Shown: positions 8,279 through 15,957, counted from the first letter of the stretch. The stretch is DNA of 64,000 nt from Companilactobacillus heilongjiangensis (GCF_000831645.3 NZ_CP012559.1:2170001-2234000), one strand, 5' to 3'. Notes: generated by a model from the letters alone, not told the origin. Made by a program: numbers and translations.

Positions 8279-9484
8279 TTAACTCATATCTGTGACGAAT
8301 TTAGAGGTTGCTTTCTTTAAAGCAAGATAGGCATCATATTCTGGTGCCGTTCCAGGTATACTGTCGGACATGAAAATATCTGACCGTAAAACATCGTTTC
8401 TCATATTGGTGCTGGAATATCTAGTCAATGAAATTTTATCTAGTCTTCTTGTTATATATATTTGATCATTTCTGTCCAAATCATCCAAGAATTCAGAATA
8501 ATGCGTTGTGAAAACTAATTTTGCATGATTTATATTTATTGATGGGTCTTTAAAATAATTTATAAAAGTTCTAGCTATGGCATGATTGAAATGATTCTCA
8601 ATTTCATCAACGAAAATAATTCCACCATTTTTTAAAGTATTCAATATCTGCGTATAAAGTGAAATACCTTTGGCCGTACCAGAAGATAAATAATACTCAA
8701 TCGTGGCAAAATTTCTATCAGTGATTTCTTCATCTTTATTTTTGAATTTTAATCTATAAAAAGTCTGTCTATTGTTATTTTCATCTACTCGCTCAATCTT
8801 AAGGTATTCAATACTTGGATCCAAATATCGCAAAATCTCACTTGGAACATATCCTAGATTAGAAACGAACAAATTCGTATTTGTAAAAATTGTATTATCA
8901 ACCACGCTAGGAATATTGTAATCATTAATTTTTATTATTGTTCTAAATATTGAATCATCTGGAGCCAATACTGCCGCAACCTCTGGACTGAGATTATTAC
9001 GATCCATAATCAATTTTGCCTTAGAAAAATCTAGTGATTTTTTCTTACTCTCATTAACTAAAGCTCTCTTTCGATAAATTTTTTCTGTTCTTATCTCAAG
9101 ATTATTGGATTCTGAATTTTCATTTTTAGCAATCGTAATCACATCTTTGTATAAAAATTTATCAGTCCCATACAAATAAATGTTAAATGTCACTGCTGAA
9201 TCATCAAATAATATTTCATTTAATTTAGTCTCTTCAATCGACCTATTGTTAAGTAGCAATGACAGTATACCAATGGTTAATTTCAAAATTGCTGTTTTAC
9301 CAGTGGCATTCTTACCTACTATGGTTGTCACATTATTCGTATAGTTATTTCCAAAGAGGTTAGTTAGAGATTCAGTGTGGCCTTTTGAAACTCTACTATC
9401 GGTTAGCAAAGAAAAATTCAGTTTATTCTCAAATAATGGATACCCTTCAATATCAAGTGATAGGAAGCGCAACTTATTTTCCAT
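8279..9484 (-). CDS. AAA (ABC/SMC-type) ATPase, putative defence protein
   Basis: 401 residues. Walker A GKNATGKT at 57-64, after an N-terminal beta domain of the kind seen in AAA_15/AAA_21 and OLD-type ATPases. Walker B GGIIFVDEIE with Asp293-Glu294, followed by the switch His in LVFTTHYSEFLDDL. The C-terminus stops about 75 residues later, so there is no TOPRIM or other nuclease domain. Such stand-alone ATPases are frequent in defence islands, where they act with a partner. It is a single gene here, 240 bases from the AbiE-like pair and with related operator decamers upstream. Partner and activity unknown. Confidence 0.75.
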   Translation of the reverse strand: MENKLRFLSLDIEGYPLFENKLNFSLLTDSRVSKGHTESLTNLFGNNYTNNVTTIVGKNATGKTAILKLTIGILSLLLNNRSIEETKLNEILFDDSAVTFNIYLYGTDKFLYKDVITIAKNENSESNNLEIRTEKIYRKRALVNESKKKSLDFSKAKLIMDRNNLSPEVAAVLAPDDSIFRTIIKINDYNIPSVVDNTIFTNTNLFVSNLGYVPSEILRYLDPSIEYLKIERVDENNNRQTFYRLKFKNKDEEITDRNFATIEYYLSSGTAKGISLYTQILNTLKNGGIIFVDEIENHFNHAIARTFINYFKDPSININHAKLVFTTHYSEFLDDLDRNDQIYITRRLDKISLTRYSSTNMRNDVLRSDIFMSDSIPGTAPEYDAYLALKKATSKFVTDMS

Positions 9485-9512
9485 TTCTTTACCTCGTCTT
9501 AAAACGTATTCG

Positions 9513-9531
9513 ATACATCATTTTGATGTAT
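9513..9531 (-). promoter_or_regulatory. Palindrome just upstream of the ATPase gene
   Basis: ATACATCA-TTT-TGATGTAT, a perfect 8-bp inverted repeat located 29 bases before the start codon on the minus strand. Its size fits a repressor site or a small hairpin covering the translation start region. It differs from the TTGYAACATT decamers further upstream. Confidence 0.45.
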
Positions 9532-9678
9532 TCAAGTAGTATGGTACCAGATAAAACGCCTTTTAACCATAAAATATGTTTGAAGACTATCTTTCGGTTT
9601 TAAAACATCCAACCATATGCCTGTATATATAGTAATTACGTAATTAGCCCATTTTTTATCTATAAAAAATTAACATTA

Positions 9679-9724
9679 GAAAAGCCCCAGGTTACTGAGT
9701 TCCATCAGTAATCTGGGGCCTTTG
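9679..9724. terminator. Terminator-like hairpin in a divergent intergenic region
   Basis: AAGCCCCAGGTTACTGA / TCAGTAATCTGGGGC stem with T and A runs outside. It lies between two divergently transcribed genes, so no annotated gene needs it as an end. On the minus strand it falls between the decamer operators (9762-9823) and the ATPase start and could act as a leader attenuator. Confidence 0.7.
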
Positions 9725-9761
9725 GAGATTATTCCAGGGACATATTCCGAAATTCCAAAGA

Positions 9762-9823
9762 TTGTAACATTATTTTTTCGATTGCAACATTGTAATGTTG
9801 CAATCGATTTTTAAATGTTGCAA
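9762..9823. promoter_or_regulatory. Cluster of four TTGYAACATT operator half-sites
   Basis: TTGTAACATT (9762-9771), TTGCAACATT (9782-9791), and AATGTTGCAA at 9794-9803 and 9814-9823. The middle pair forms a perfect 13-bp inverted repeat with a two-base centre (9779-9806). The decamer is the same as that in the AbiE-like promoter 1.7 kb away. Confidence 0.7.
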
Positions 9824-9872
9824 TTCAATACATTGAAATAAAAGCAGATTTTTAATGTTTCAAAAAAATTAG

Positions 9873-9878
9873 TATAAT
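9873..9878 (+). promoter_or_regulatory. -10 box of the small membrane protein gene
   Basis: Perfect TATAAT, about 36 bases before the ATG at 9915; the -35 region is poor. The decamer operators lie 50-110 bases upstream of it. Confidence 0.5.
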
Positions 9879-9914
9879 GGTATACGTTATATTTAATACG
9901 CATAGGAGAAATTT

Positions 9915-10373
9915 ATGACTGAGGAAAAAGTAAAAAAGCACACGACCCGAGCCATCTGGATCGCCTGCATTTTAATATTAATGGGGGCTTTTGGAATTCC
10001 TCAACTATATCGCAATTATCATTCTGCACCCTACTGCTATTCTTCGGGCAGCCAGATAACCTTGGAGAGCAAGCAGACGCACAAATTGAACAAATATCAG
10101 AAAAAGCAATTTATCAAAATGGCTCGTTTAGCAATCGACAAAAAAGATGGACCTTTTGACTGGCAAAACTATCAAAACGTTTCTATTAATGTCTACAAAA
10201 TGAAGAAACCTTCTGAATATGGTCTGATCTATAAAGTTAAACCCACGATACGTTCCAAGCAACATACAATCACCAATTCCATTATCGTAAAATTAGCTGA
10301 CCGTGATTTGAAGACTTACCATAAGTTTAAAATTAAGGGGTATTCTTCAGACTTTTCCAGCTTTTTTAACTAG
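9915..10373 (+). CDS. Small membrane-anchored protein of unknown function
   Basis: 152 residues. A charged N-terminus (EEKVKKHTTR), then one membrane helix at about 13-30 (AIWIACILILMGAFGIPQL), then an extracellular part of about 120 residues rich in Lys, Tyr and Ser with alternating beta-like pattern. No lipobox. I do not recognise a family. Ribosome binding site ATAGGAGAAA. Its TAG stop is 3 bases before R1 copy 3. It is divergent from the ATPase gene across the operator cluster; whether it belongs to the defence island is unclear. Confidence 0.65.
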   Translation: MTEEKVKKHTTRAIWIACILILMGAFGIPQLYRNYHSAPYCYSSGSQITLESKQTHKLNKYQKKQFIKMARLAIDKKDGPFDWQNYQNVSINVYKMKKPSEYGLIYKVKPTIRSKQHTITNSIIVKLADRDLKTYHKFKIKGYSSDFSSFFN

Positions 10374-10376
10374 GGT

Positions 10377-10558
10377 CCGTCTCCGGAGCTGAGCGAGAAG
10401 TATTTCGCCTGCTGTGGGACCGGCTCGAGCCATAGTGCGGTCTCGAGCCTCGATTTTGAGCCGGAAACCACGTCTCAAAATTCGTCCTGTGTTGTAATGG
10501 CTGACGCCCTAACAACACTGTCACTGCTGGTGAATACTTCTCGCTCAGCTCCTCCGAC
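10377..10558 (-). repeat. R1 structured repeat, copy 3
   Basis: Complete copy starting 3 bases after the stop of the membrane-protein gene. Outer arm GGAGCTGAGCGAGAAGTATT is perfectly complemented at the other end (AATACTTCTCGCTCAGCTCC), one of the best examples of the conserved pairing with private sequence. Confidence 0.92.
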
Positions 10559-10579
10559 TCATTGGGTTGGAGTTTTTTT
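10552..10579 (+). terminator. Terminator overlapping the R1 copy 3 end
   Basis: CTCCGACTC-ATT-GGGTTGGAG followed by seven T. The last bases of the R1 repeat form its left arm, so the repeat and the terminator of the 9915-10373 gene are fused. Confidence 0.7.
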
Positions 10580-10792
10580 ATTGGTTTTAGTTTTGTGATT
10601 TAAAGGCTAAAAAAAGCAAAACATAAAAATAATACTTTGCTCCTTAATATTGGAACTATTTAGTACTACGAGTTAACTGTCTTCGGTAATATAAATCAAA
10701 AGACAACTAGCAACTTCAAAAAATGGAGGTCACATTAAGCGGCTTCCCTTTGTATTCTTTATTTAGCTTTTAAGAAAGTTAGTCCAGAAATA

Positions 10793-11047
10793 TCATAAAT
10801 TCTCTAGTCGCTTCATAAGATATTCATGTTCATCATAAATATTGTTGGCTATTTCAAGAATATTCGGAGTAGCACTCTCTACTTTTTTGAATGTTATCTC
10901 TTTCCCATCAGGCGATACAGTTTTTTCAAATTTAGTACCTTCGTCAACCTTCATAAACTCGCAATCCTTTTTCGACATCCTAAAAGCATATGAATTTCCA
11001 TTTTTGAACATCTTAACTTTTTGATTTAGTGACTCCGAATTAATCAT
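10793..11047 (-). CDS. MazE/AbrB-like antitoxin, orphan
   Basis: 84 residues. Residues about 9-52 (VKMFKNGNSYAFRMSKKDCE, then a short turn and ITFKKV) match the swapped-hairpin SpoVT-AbrB/MazE DNA-binding fold, which starts with a variant of the family's K-x-GNS-x-x-xRIPK motif. The C-terminal 30 residues would bind a toxin. No toxin gene follows within the next 230 bases, where a mazF-like gene would be expected, so it is an orphan or the toxin was lost. The ATG is preceded by GGAGGGTGAC. It lies alone between R1 copies 3 and 4. Confidence 0.7.
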   Translation of the reverse strand: MINSESLNQKVKMFKNGNSYAFRMSKKDCEFMKVDEGTKFEKTVSPDGKEITFKKVESATPNILEIANNIYDEHEYLMKRLENL

Positions 11048-11257
11048 TAACTGTCACCCTCCATTCTACGTTTGTATATTATCATGCTGTACATATGTAA
11101 TACATAAATATATCTCATTTTTCCTAGTTTTATTAGTTTGAAAAAACGTGATGGATAAAACTATCCTAGTAAATGCTTTCAATTTATTGTTATTATTTTC
11201 CGATTCGTTTAACCGTAATACTGAATCAATGTAATCCACAGCACATCCAATTAACTT
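11048..11257. other. Upstream region of the MazE-like gene
   Basis: Contains the GGAGGGTGAC ribosome binding site of the minus-strand gene and an AT-rich promoter zone (TGTATATTATCATGCTGTAC, about 11074-11093). No other feature seen. Confidence 0.35.
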
Positions 11258-11436
11258 AGCCTTCGGGTGTGAGTGATGGAGCCTGCAGTGACAGTGGAGT
11301 TAGGACGGCGATTTTCCGTTCTTACTCCACAGACGTATTTTGAGATTTGCGCACTATGCAAAGCTCAAAATCGAGGTGCGAGACCTTGGCTCGAACCGGT
11401 CTCACAGCGGTGGAATCACTCACACCCGAAGGCGGC
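11258..11436 (+). repeat. R1 structured repeat, copy 4
   Basis: Complete copy. Outer arm GGGTGTGAGTGAT with complement ATCACTCACACCC. Very close in sequence to copy 7. Short fourth hairpin GCGAGACCTTGGCTCG. Confidence 0.9.
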
Positions 11437-11571
11437 ACTCCTCAAAAAATCAAAATCTATTTTTAAAGATTTGATAACATTTCCTTTAACTGTTTCTTAA
11501 AGCTATTGCGGATTTACCGATTGCATTATAGGTTTACTATGAACCGCAAATTAAAACGAGGAGGTATATTG

Positions 11572-12426
11572 ATGAAAAAGAATAAAGTTTTAATCGGCTC
11601 GGCATTAGCTTTGTTAATCGCTCCAACCGTCCTGTCTAATTTGTCACCTCAAAGCGTAAGTGCGGCAGATACAGCGGAAATCGGTGGTTTAGTCGGTACT
11701 GTCACTGGTAGCGGGGTCATGGTCGATGATCAGGGTCAAACTATCACCAGCACTTTTCTTCCAAACAACAGTGCTTGGAAACTTGGCAGCACTAAACAAA
11801 TCAACGGCGTAACATACTATCAAGTTGCTACAAACGAATGGATTTCTGCCAAAAATTTGAATATTAGTAGTCAAAATCAAGCTGCTCAAACGCAAGCACA
11901 ATCACAGGTACAAACTAGTTCATATGAAACTGCTGTTGCTAATACGGGTCAAACTGGAACAACTAAATGGGCAACGGCAGTCGTCAACAGCCAAGGCCAA
12001 GCAGTCAGTGGCATAATGTTACCAGCCGGTTCTTCATGGAATATCGGTCAAACCGTTACGATCAATGGCACAAGTTATATCCAAATTGCGACTGATGAAT
12101 ATGTGGCCGCAAGTAATCTGAATATTGCGACACCACAGACTGAAGCTCAAGCTGCAGCACAACAAACTGAACAAGCTCAACCAGTCGTTGGTACAGTGGT
12201 GAATGGTCCGGCGGATGTCTATGACACTTCAATGGATTCATTCTCTGGTCGTCAGTTGCAAGAAGGTACTCAGTGGAAAGTTGGTCAACAGGTTCAAAAT
12301 AAATATGGCTATACTTTCTACCAAGTTTCAACCAACGAATGGACACAGAGTTCAAACATGCAATTAAATCAAGCTAATCAAAATGTCACAAGCGAACCAG
12401 AATTTGCGACATCTGTTACACAATAA
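11572..12426 (+). CDS. Secreted protein with three SLAP-like repeats
   Basis: 284 residues from the ATG at 11572, which has GAGGAGGTATATT before it; an upstream in-frame ATG lacks a site. Signal peptide about 1-31 (cleavage near VSA-AD). Three units of about 60 residues (about 38-98, 128-185, 200-262), each with a central S/Q-x-W and ending in Y/F-x-Q-V/I-A/S-T-x-E-W/Y. Units are separated by Gln/Ala-rich linkers. Same wall-binding repeat type as the two surface proteins at the window start. No enzymatic domain, so it is probably a structural or adhesive surface protein. Transcribed alone. Confidence 0.78.
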   Translation: MKKNKVLIGSALALLIAPTVLSNLSPQSVSAADTAEIGGLVGTVTGSGVMVDDQGQTITSTFLPNNSAWKLGSTKQINGVTYYQVATNEWISAKNLNISSQNQAAQTQAQSQVQTSSYETAVANTGQTGTTKWATAVVNSQGQAVSGIMLPAGSSWNIGQTVTINGTSYIQIATDEYVAASNLNIATPQTEAQAAAQQTEQAQPVVGTVVNGPADVYDTSMDSFSGRQLQEGTQWKVGQQVQNKYGYTFYQVSTNEWTQSSNMQLNQANQNVTSEPEFATSVTQ

Positions 12427-12565
12427 TTAGGGATATTTCTATTTTTCACAATTTCTTCACATTTACCATTTATTATAGAAACTGGTAAACAAGAATATTG
12501 CGTTACTAAAAGATATGAGAAACATATATAAACAAACTAATACAATCTCCCTCCCTAATATAGAA

Positions 12566-12598
12566 GAAGGCCTCCCAATTTGTGGGAGGCCTTTTTAG
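12566..12598 (+). terminator. Terminator after the SLAP-repeat gene
   Basis: Perfect AGGCCTCCCA-ATTTG-TGGGAGGCCT stem followed by TTTT, 140 bases after the stop. The intervening stretch has no frame. Confidence 0.88.
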
Positions 12599-12649
12599 TA
12601 TTTAGGCTAATTAATAGATGTTAAAATACCGATAAAGAGGTGAAGTCGT

Positions 12650-13261
12650 ATGTACAAACATTTTATAGTAATTGCCGATAGTTATAAAAAAGGTTCTAGA
12701 ATTGCCTATAAAGAAACATCCCTAAGTACAGATAGAAGTCTATTAACTAAGATTACGAACATTAGCGATACGTTAAAAAACAATAATATAACTTCCTATT
12801 CGACTCATCTTATTGATACTGAAGGGGCATCATGGCAGTCAGTTATTGACTCCGATCCTTTCTTTAAAGATATCCTCATTCTGAACAATATTGAAAACTT
12901 CATTGCTGAATACAAAGACGAAATAACTTCCACAGATATTGCCGAATATATAACCGAGCGTTTTTCATTAACTGCCCCACCACTTATGAAATTAGTCTAC
13001 TTTGTATACTCCGACTTCTTAGCTGAGTATAAACGACCATTATTTGAAAACAATTTTGTTGCCTTTAAATATGGTCCAGTTGATGCTGGACTTTGGGAGA
13101 AGTATAAATTTAATTATCGTTCAAAAATAGAGCCTGCATTCAAATCAGATACTAATTCCATTTCTCCTGTAATTAGTAAACTGATAAAGGTCGGAGAATA
13201 TGAGCATGTTAAAAGTACTCTGAACTCTATAACAACGGACCAAATAATAACAATTAATTAG
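12650..13261 (+). CDS. Panacea (SocA-like) antitoxin-domain protein, possibly truncated
   Basis: 203 residues. The segment at about 118-152 (LMKLVYFVYSDFLAEYKRPL ... FKYGPV) is the signature of the Panacea/SocA domain, a general antitoxin domain that neutralises many unrelated toxins. The N-terminal 110 residues are unlike anything I recognise. The reading frame ends in a TAG that belongs to the first bases of R1 copy 5 (tagTCGGAAGAG), so the original C-terminus may have been replaced when the repeat arrived. No toxin gene is adjacent. Ribosome binding site AAGAGGTGAAG. Confidence 0.65.
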   Translation: MYKHFIVIADSYKKGSRIAYKETSLSTDRSLLTKITNISDTLKNNNITSYSTHLIDTEGASWQSVIDSDPFFKDILILNNIENFIAEYKDEITSTDIAEYITERFSLTAPPLMKLVYFVYSDFLAEYKRPLFENNFVAFKYGPVDAGLWEKYKFNYRSKIEPAFKSDTNSISPVISKLIKVGEYEHVKSTLNSITTDQIITIN

Positions 13262-13453
13262 TCGGAAGAGCTGGGAAATATTTGTGTGCCGTGGTAGTGG
13301 TATAAGTACGGGAAGAACTTCCCGTACTTATACCACCGGACGAGTTTGGAGACTTGACGAACTATGTCAAGGCTTCAAACCGAGGGCCGAGACCGCCTTT
13401 TGGCTCGGGCCGTTCCGCACAGCTTGAGAATATTTCCCAGCTCTGGAGACGGC
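13260..13453 (+). repeat. R1 structured repeat, copy 5
   Basis: Complete copy overlapping the stop codon of the Panacea gene. Outer arm GAGCTGGGAAATATT pairs with AATATTTCCCAGCTC. The second hairpin is long and perfect (GTGGTATAAGTACGGGAA and complement). Almost identical to copy 13, 15.7 kb away. Confidence 0.92.
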
Positions 13454-13492
13454 ATATTTAACCAGCACAACACGAACGTGTCTATTAACTCA

Positions 13493-13521
13493 AAAGTCTC
13501 CTAATCTGGGAGACTTTTTTT
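13493..13521 (+). terminator. Terminator after R1 copy 5
   Basis: AGTCTCC-TAATCT-GGGAGACT followed by seven T. It ends transcripts that run through the Panacea gene and the repeat. Confidence 0.85.
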
Positions 13522-13577
13522 GTCATCCAATTTTGTTCAGACTATAATTATAGTAATAGTTGCGAGGGGTGATAAAT

Positions 13578-13949
13578 TTGACTGAGGACAAAAAATTATC
13601 TGACGTTACTCAAAAAATCGATGATTTTAATGATGAAACCAAACTTAATTTGAAGTTGCACGTTGAACACGAATTGCACGAACACAACAAAATTTTACCC
13701 GGCGGTCTATCCTACGGTATTATTCATGAGGAAATTGAACAGGCTGTCGACAAACGGATGGCTGAATTTACCAGAAACACCGATTTAAAGCCTAAAGAAC
13801 TGTATGCCTTTCTCGAATTACAGTTGGCGCAAAATCCCAAACTTTCGAAACGGCAATTGCACTACCTAGCTTATGATCACTTGGCTCGGCAAACATCCAA
13901 CCGCTTTCTTAGAAAAATGTTCAAAACATTGCGTAGGAGGATGAGATGA
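13578..13949 (+). CDS. Unknown charged protein, start TTG
   Basis: 123 residues. The start is TTG at 13578, 6 bases after GAGGGGTG; an in-frame TTG further upstream has no site. Highly charged and helical. An N-terminal coiled segment with many His/Glu (HVEHELHEHNKI), a middle helix, and a basic C-terminus (RFLRKMFKTLRRRMR). No family recognised. It overlaps the next small gene by 4 bases (ATGA), so the two form a coupled pair. Confidence 0.6.
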   Translation: MTEDKKLSDVTQKIDDFNDETKLNLKLHVEHELHEHNKILPGGLSYGIIHEEIEQAVDKRMAEFTRNTDLKPKELYAFLELQLAQNPKLSKRQLHYLAYDHLARQTSNRFLRKMFKTLRRRMR

Positions 13950-14119
13950 TGAAGAAAATTGCTGAAATAAAGGCTCCAAAAGTTGTCGTAGACTTTATCG
14001 TTCATCAATCCACCAATTTCATCGCCAGCAAAGAATTCAAGAAACGTGTAACTGACTTCATATTTAACGCTGTGGATGACGTGGTTACGATGGTTTACAA
14101 CAATTCTAAGTCAAAATAA
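13946..14119 (+). CDS. Small unknown protein coupled to the preceding gene
   Basis: 57 residues starting MMKKIAEIKAPKVVVDFIVH and ending YNNSKSK. Its ATG overlaps the TGA of the upstream gene, and GTAGGAGG lies at the right distance. Amphipathic with alternating Val/Phe, without a clear membrane helix. Unknown function. A terminator follows at once, which supports it as the true operon end. Confidence 0.6.
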   Translation: MMKKIAEIKAPKVVVDFIVHQSTNFIASKEFKKRVTDFIFNAVDDVVTMVYNNSKSK

Positions 14120-14120
14120 A

Positions 14121-14160
14121 AGACAGAATTTCCAGTTTTGGAAGCTCTGTCTTCTTTTCA
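14121..14160 (+). terminator. Terminator of the two-gene unit
   Basis: GACAGA-ATT-TCC...GGA-AGC-TCTGTC stem followed by TTCTTTTC, directly after the stop of the 57-residue gene. Confidence 0.7.
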
Positions 14161-14199
14161 TTTTTATATCATGTTATATATTGAATTTATTAAAAAAAT

Positions 14200-14246
14200 T
14201 GCATAAAAAAATCCTTTAGACATCACATCTTGAAGTCTAAAGGAAA
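14200..14246 (-). terminator. Terminator of the 82-residue gene
   Basis: CCTTTAGAC ... GTCTAAAGG stem with a T run on the minus-strand exit side, 10 bases beyond the stop codon. Confidence 0.8.
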
Positions 14247-14255
14247 ATTAAAGAT

Positions 14256-14504
14256 TTATTTTTTAAGGTTCTTTTCGATGAAGTCGCGTACATCTGCATC
14301 CTTCATATCGAGGAATGGTTTTTCAGCTTCTTCAGTCTTAACTGTATCGTGATTGTTGTTCTCCATGAAATAATCCCAGATTGCGTCACGAACAACTGTA
14401 TCATCATCGCTCCAGTCGAAAGCCTCACTCATCTTTAGGTTCAATACTTCTGGTTCTTTTGCAATGGCTGCATCAGCCATCTTTGATGGATCTACTTCTG
14501 CCAT
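14256..14504 (-). CDS. Small acidic protein of unknown function
   Basis: 82 residues, strongly acidic (repeated Asp/Glu), no signal peptide or membrane helix, apparently helical throughout. I do not recognise a family. AGGAGGTTGTTGAATT precedes the ATG, a strong ribosome binding site, and it has its own terminator, so it is likely expressed well. Confidence 0.6.
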   Translation of the reverse strand: MAEVDPSKMADAAIAKEPEVLNLKMSEAFDWSDDDTVVRDAIWDYFMENNNHDTVKTEEAEKPFLDMKDADVRDFIEKNLKK

Positions 14505-14732
14505 AATTCAACAACCTCCTTTGTTACAAGACCATTATAGTTCTATTCTGAAAAAGTGACACATAAAAAGTCTATAATTTTTTACTATTTTATTAATTGG
14601 CATCATCTTTTCACTGATAAGACTTAATATCATTGGGTTTTATAAATAAATAATACTTTTTATACATTTTGTACAACAAATTCAATTGGATTTTGAGTAC
14701 ATTTCTTGACATACTCATGATATACTAAGTTC

Positions 14733-14816
14733 TCACACTAGTCAGAGTGTGAATCTCCTTACAACATAGAAGAACGCCGAAGGCCAACCATATACGTCCA
14801 GATATGGTTGGCTTTT
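14733..14816 (+). ncRNA. Candidate small RNA
   Basis: An extended -10 (TGATATACT, 14718-14726) is followed by hairpin TTCTCACACT-AGTC-AGAGTGTGAA and then a strong terminator (GCCAACCATAT ... ATATGGTTGGC then TTTTT, 14783-14816). No frame with a ribosome binding site lies between. Start position inferred from the -10. Confidence 0.45.
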
Positions 14817-14822
14817 TAGGTT

Positions 14823-15006
14823 GCCGTCTCCAGGGATGGAAAATATTCACCTGCTATGCGGACCGATTCGAGCCACAGTACGGTCTCGAATCTCGGTTTG
14901 AAGCCTTACCAAAGTACGGTAAGTCTCCAAACTCGCCCGGTGGTGTAATGGCTAAAGCCGTAACGCCACACCCACAGCTGGTGAATATTTCCATCCCTTC
15001 CGACTA
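14823..15006 (-). repeat. R1 structured repeat, copy 6
   Basis: Complete copy 7 bases after the preceding terminator. Outer arm AGGGATGGAAAATATTCACC pairs with its complement ending CCATCCCTT. Belongs to a close subgroup with copies 8, 9 and 18. Confidence 0.9.
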
Positions 15007-15100
15007 ATTTGCTTTCTGTTAATATAATTCCACTAGCATTATCCGATGATTGAAAGGATATCATTAAAGCAAAGTTAAGTTTCATAGATGTGAGGAATAG

Positions 15101-15280
15101 CATGGATGCGACCCAAAACTAAATATCTTTTCAAGATTCTAGGTAAACTAATTGACTATCTAGAGACCACATAGTAGTATTTGAACCATGAAATGACGAT
15201 TCGATCGTCAGCTAGCCTAGGTACAGCTGAAAGCTAGTCAGATCCATGGAGCCCGGAGTGCACTCTCGGCTCTTTTTTTG
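15101..15280 (+). ncRNA. Structured stand-alone RNA with its own terminator
   Basis: A closing stem CATGGAT (15101-15107) / ATCCATG (15242-15248) encloses CTAG...CTAG, TGACGAT-TCG-ATCGTCA and CTAGC...GCTAG hairpins. It is followed at once by terminator GAGCC-CGGAGTGCACTCT-GGCTC and seven T. No coding frame is present and the next gene is on the other strand, so this is an independent RNA of about 150-180 nt. I cannot assign it to a family. The size and closed-rod shape would fit 6S-like RNA, but I do not see enough to claim it. Confidence 0.6.
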
Positions 15281-15289
15281 TCCTCCAAA

Positions 15290-15640
15290 TTACTTACGCA
15301 ATATCTTATCCATCGACTTACCCTTAGCAACTTCATCAACTAATTTATCCAAATAACGGATTTTCTGCATCAACGGATCAGAAATATCTTCCACTCTAAC
15401 ACCACAAATAGTTCCCGTAACCAGGTGCGCATTTTCATTCAAAAATGGCGCTTGTTCAAAAAATTCTTCCATAGTCACATCAGCGGAAATTTGTTCTTGT
15501 AAACTATTTTCATCGTAACCTGTCAGCCAGTAAATGACCCTATCCAAATTCTCCTTAGGCTGATTCTTACGTTCAATCTTCTGAATATAAAGTGAATAAA
15601 TTTTACTAAAAGCCATCTGAAAAATTTTCGTATTAGCCAT
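15290..15640 (-). CDS. DUF2200 family protein
   Basis: 116 residues, full length for DUF2200. Recognised by FSKIYSLYIQKIERK near the start, YWLTGYDE, and the highly conserved tail ICGVRVEDISDPLMQKIRYL followed by DKLVDEVAKGKSMDKILRK. Cytosolic; the function is unknown. ATG with GGAGGGATATT before it. It lies, with the structured RNA, between R1 copies 6 and 7. Confidence 0.9.
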   Translation of the reverse strand: MANTKIFQMAFSKIYSLYIQKIERKNQPKENLDRVIYWLTGYDENSLQEQISADVTMEEFFEQAPFLNENAHLVTGTICGVRVEDISDPLMQKIRYLDKLVDEVAKGKSMDKILRK

Positions 15641-15730
15641 AATATCCCTCCAGCACCTATTTTTAACTTAAAGTATCTATACATAACCAACTCAAGTCAA
15701 TAAAAACAATTCAGTTATAACAAACAACTT

Positions 15731-15919
15731 AGCCTTCAGGTGTGAGTGATGGAGCCTGCAGTGACAGTGGAGTTAGGACGGCCGTTTTTGCCGTTCTTAC
15801 TCCACAGACGTATTTTGAAATTCGAGCGAACTTCTCGAAGTTCAAAATCGAGGCGCGAGACCGCACTTCGGCTCGCACCGGTCTCACAGCGGCGGAATCA
15901 CTCACACCCGAAGGCGGCA
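15731..15919 (+). repeat. R1 structured repeat, copy 7
   Basis: Complete copy ending 37 bases from the permease stop. Outer arm GGTGTGAGTGAT with complement. Nearly identical to copy 4, but the third hairpin (GAAATTCGAGCGAACTTCTC and following) and long fourth hairpin differ with pairing kept. Confidence 0.92.
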
Positions 15920-15927
15920 AAAGCCAC

Positions 15928-15957
15928 CAAAAAAGCAGCCTCCGAAGAGTCTGCTTT
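15928..15957 (-). terminator. Terminator of the permease/epimerase operon
   Basis: On the minus strand AGCAG-A-CTC-TTCG-GAG-G-CTGCT followed by TTTTTT; the loop is the stable TTCG type. Confidence 0.8.

Noticed and set aside
6115-9484. Prophage or integrative element around the defence genes
   Set aside because: No integrase, structural phage gene or attachment repeats are seen; the genes sit between ordinary chromosomal genes.
11273-11500. Open frames across R1 copies (for example 4875-5225, 11273-11500, 15742-16036, 31836-32089, 36904-37156, 60144-60383)
   Set aside because: They run through the structured repeats, have no ribosome binding site and show the same low-complexity arginine/proline-rich translation at every copy. 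They are by-products of the repeat sequence.
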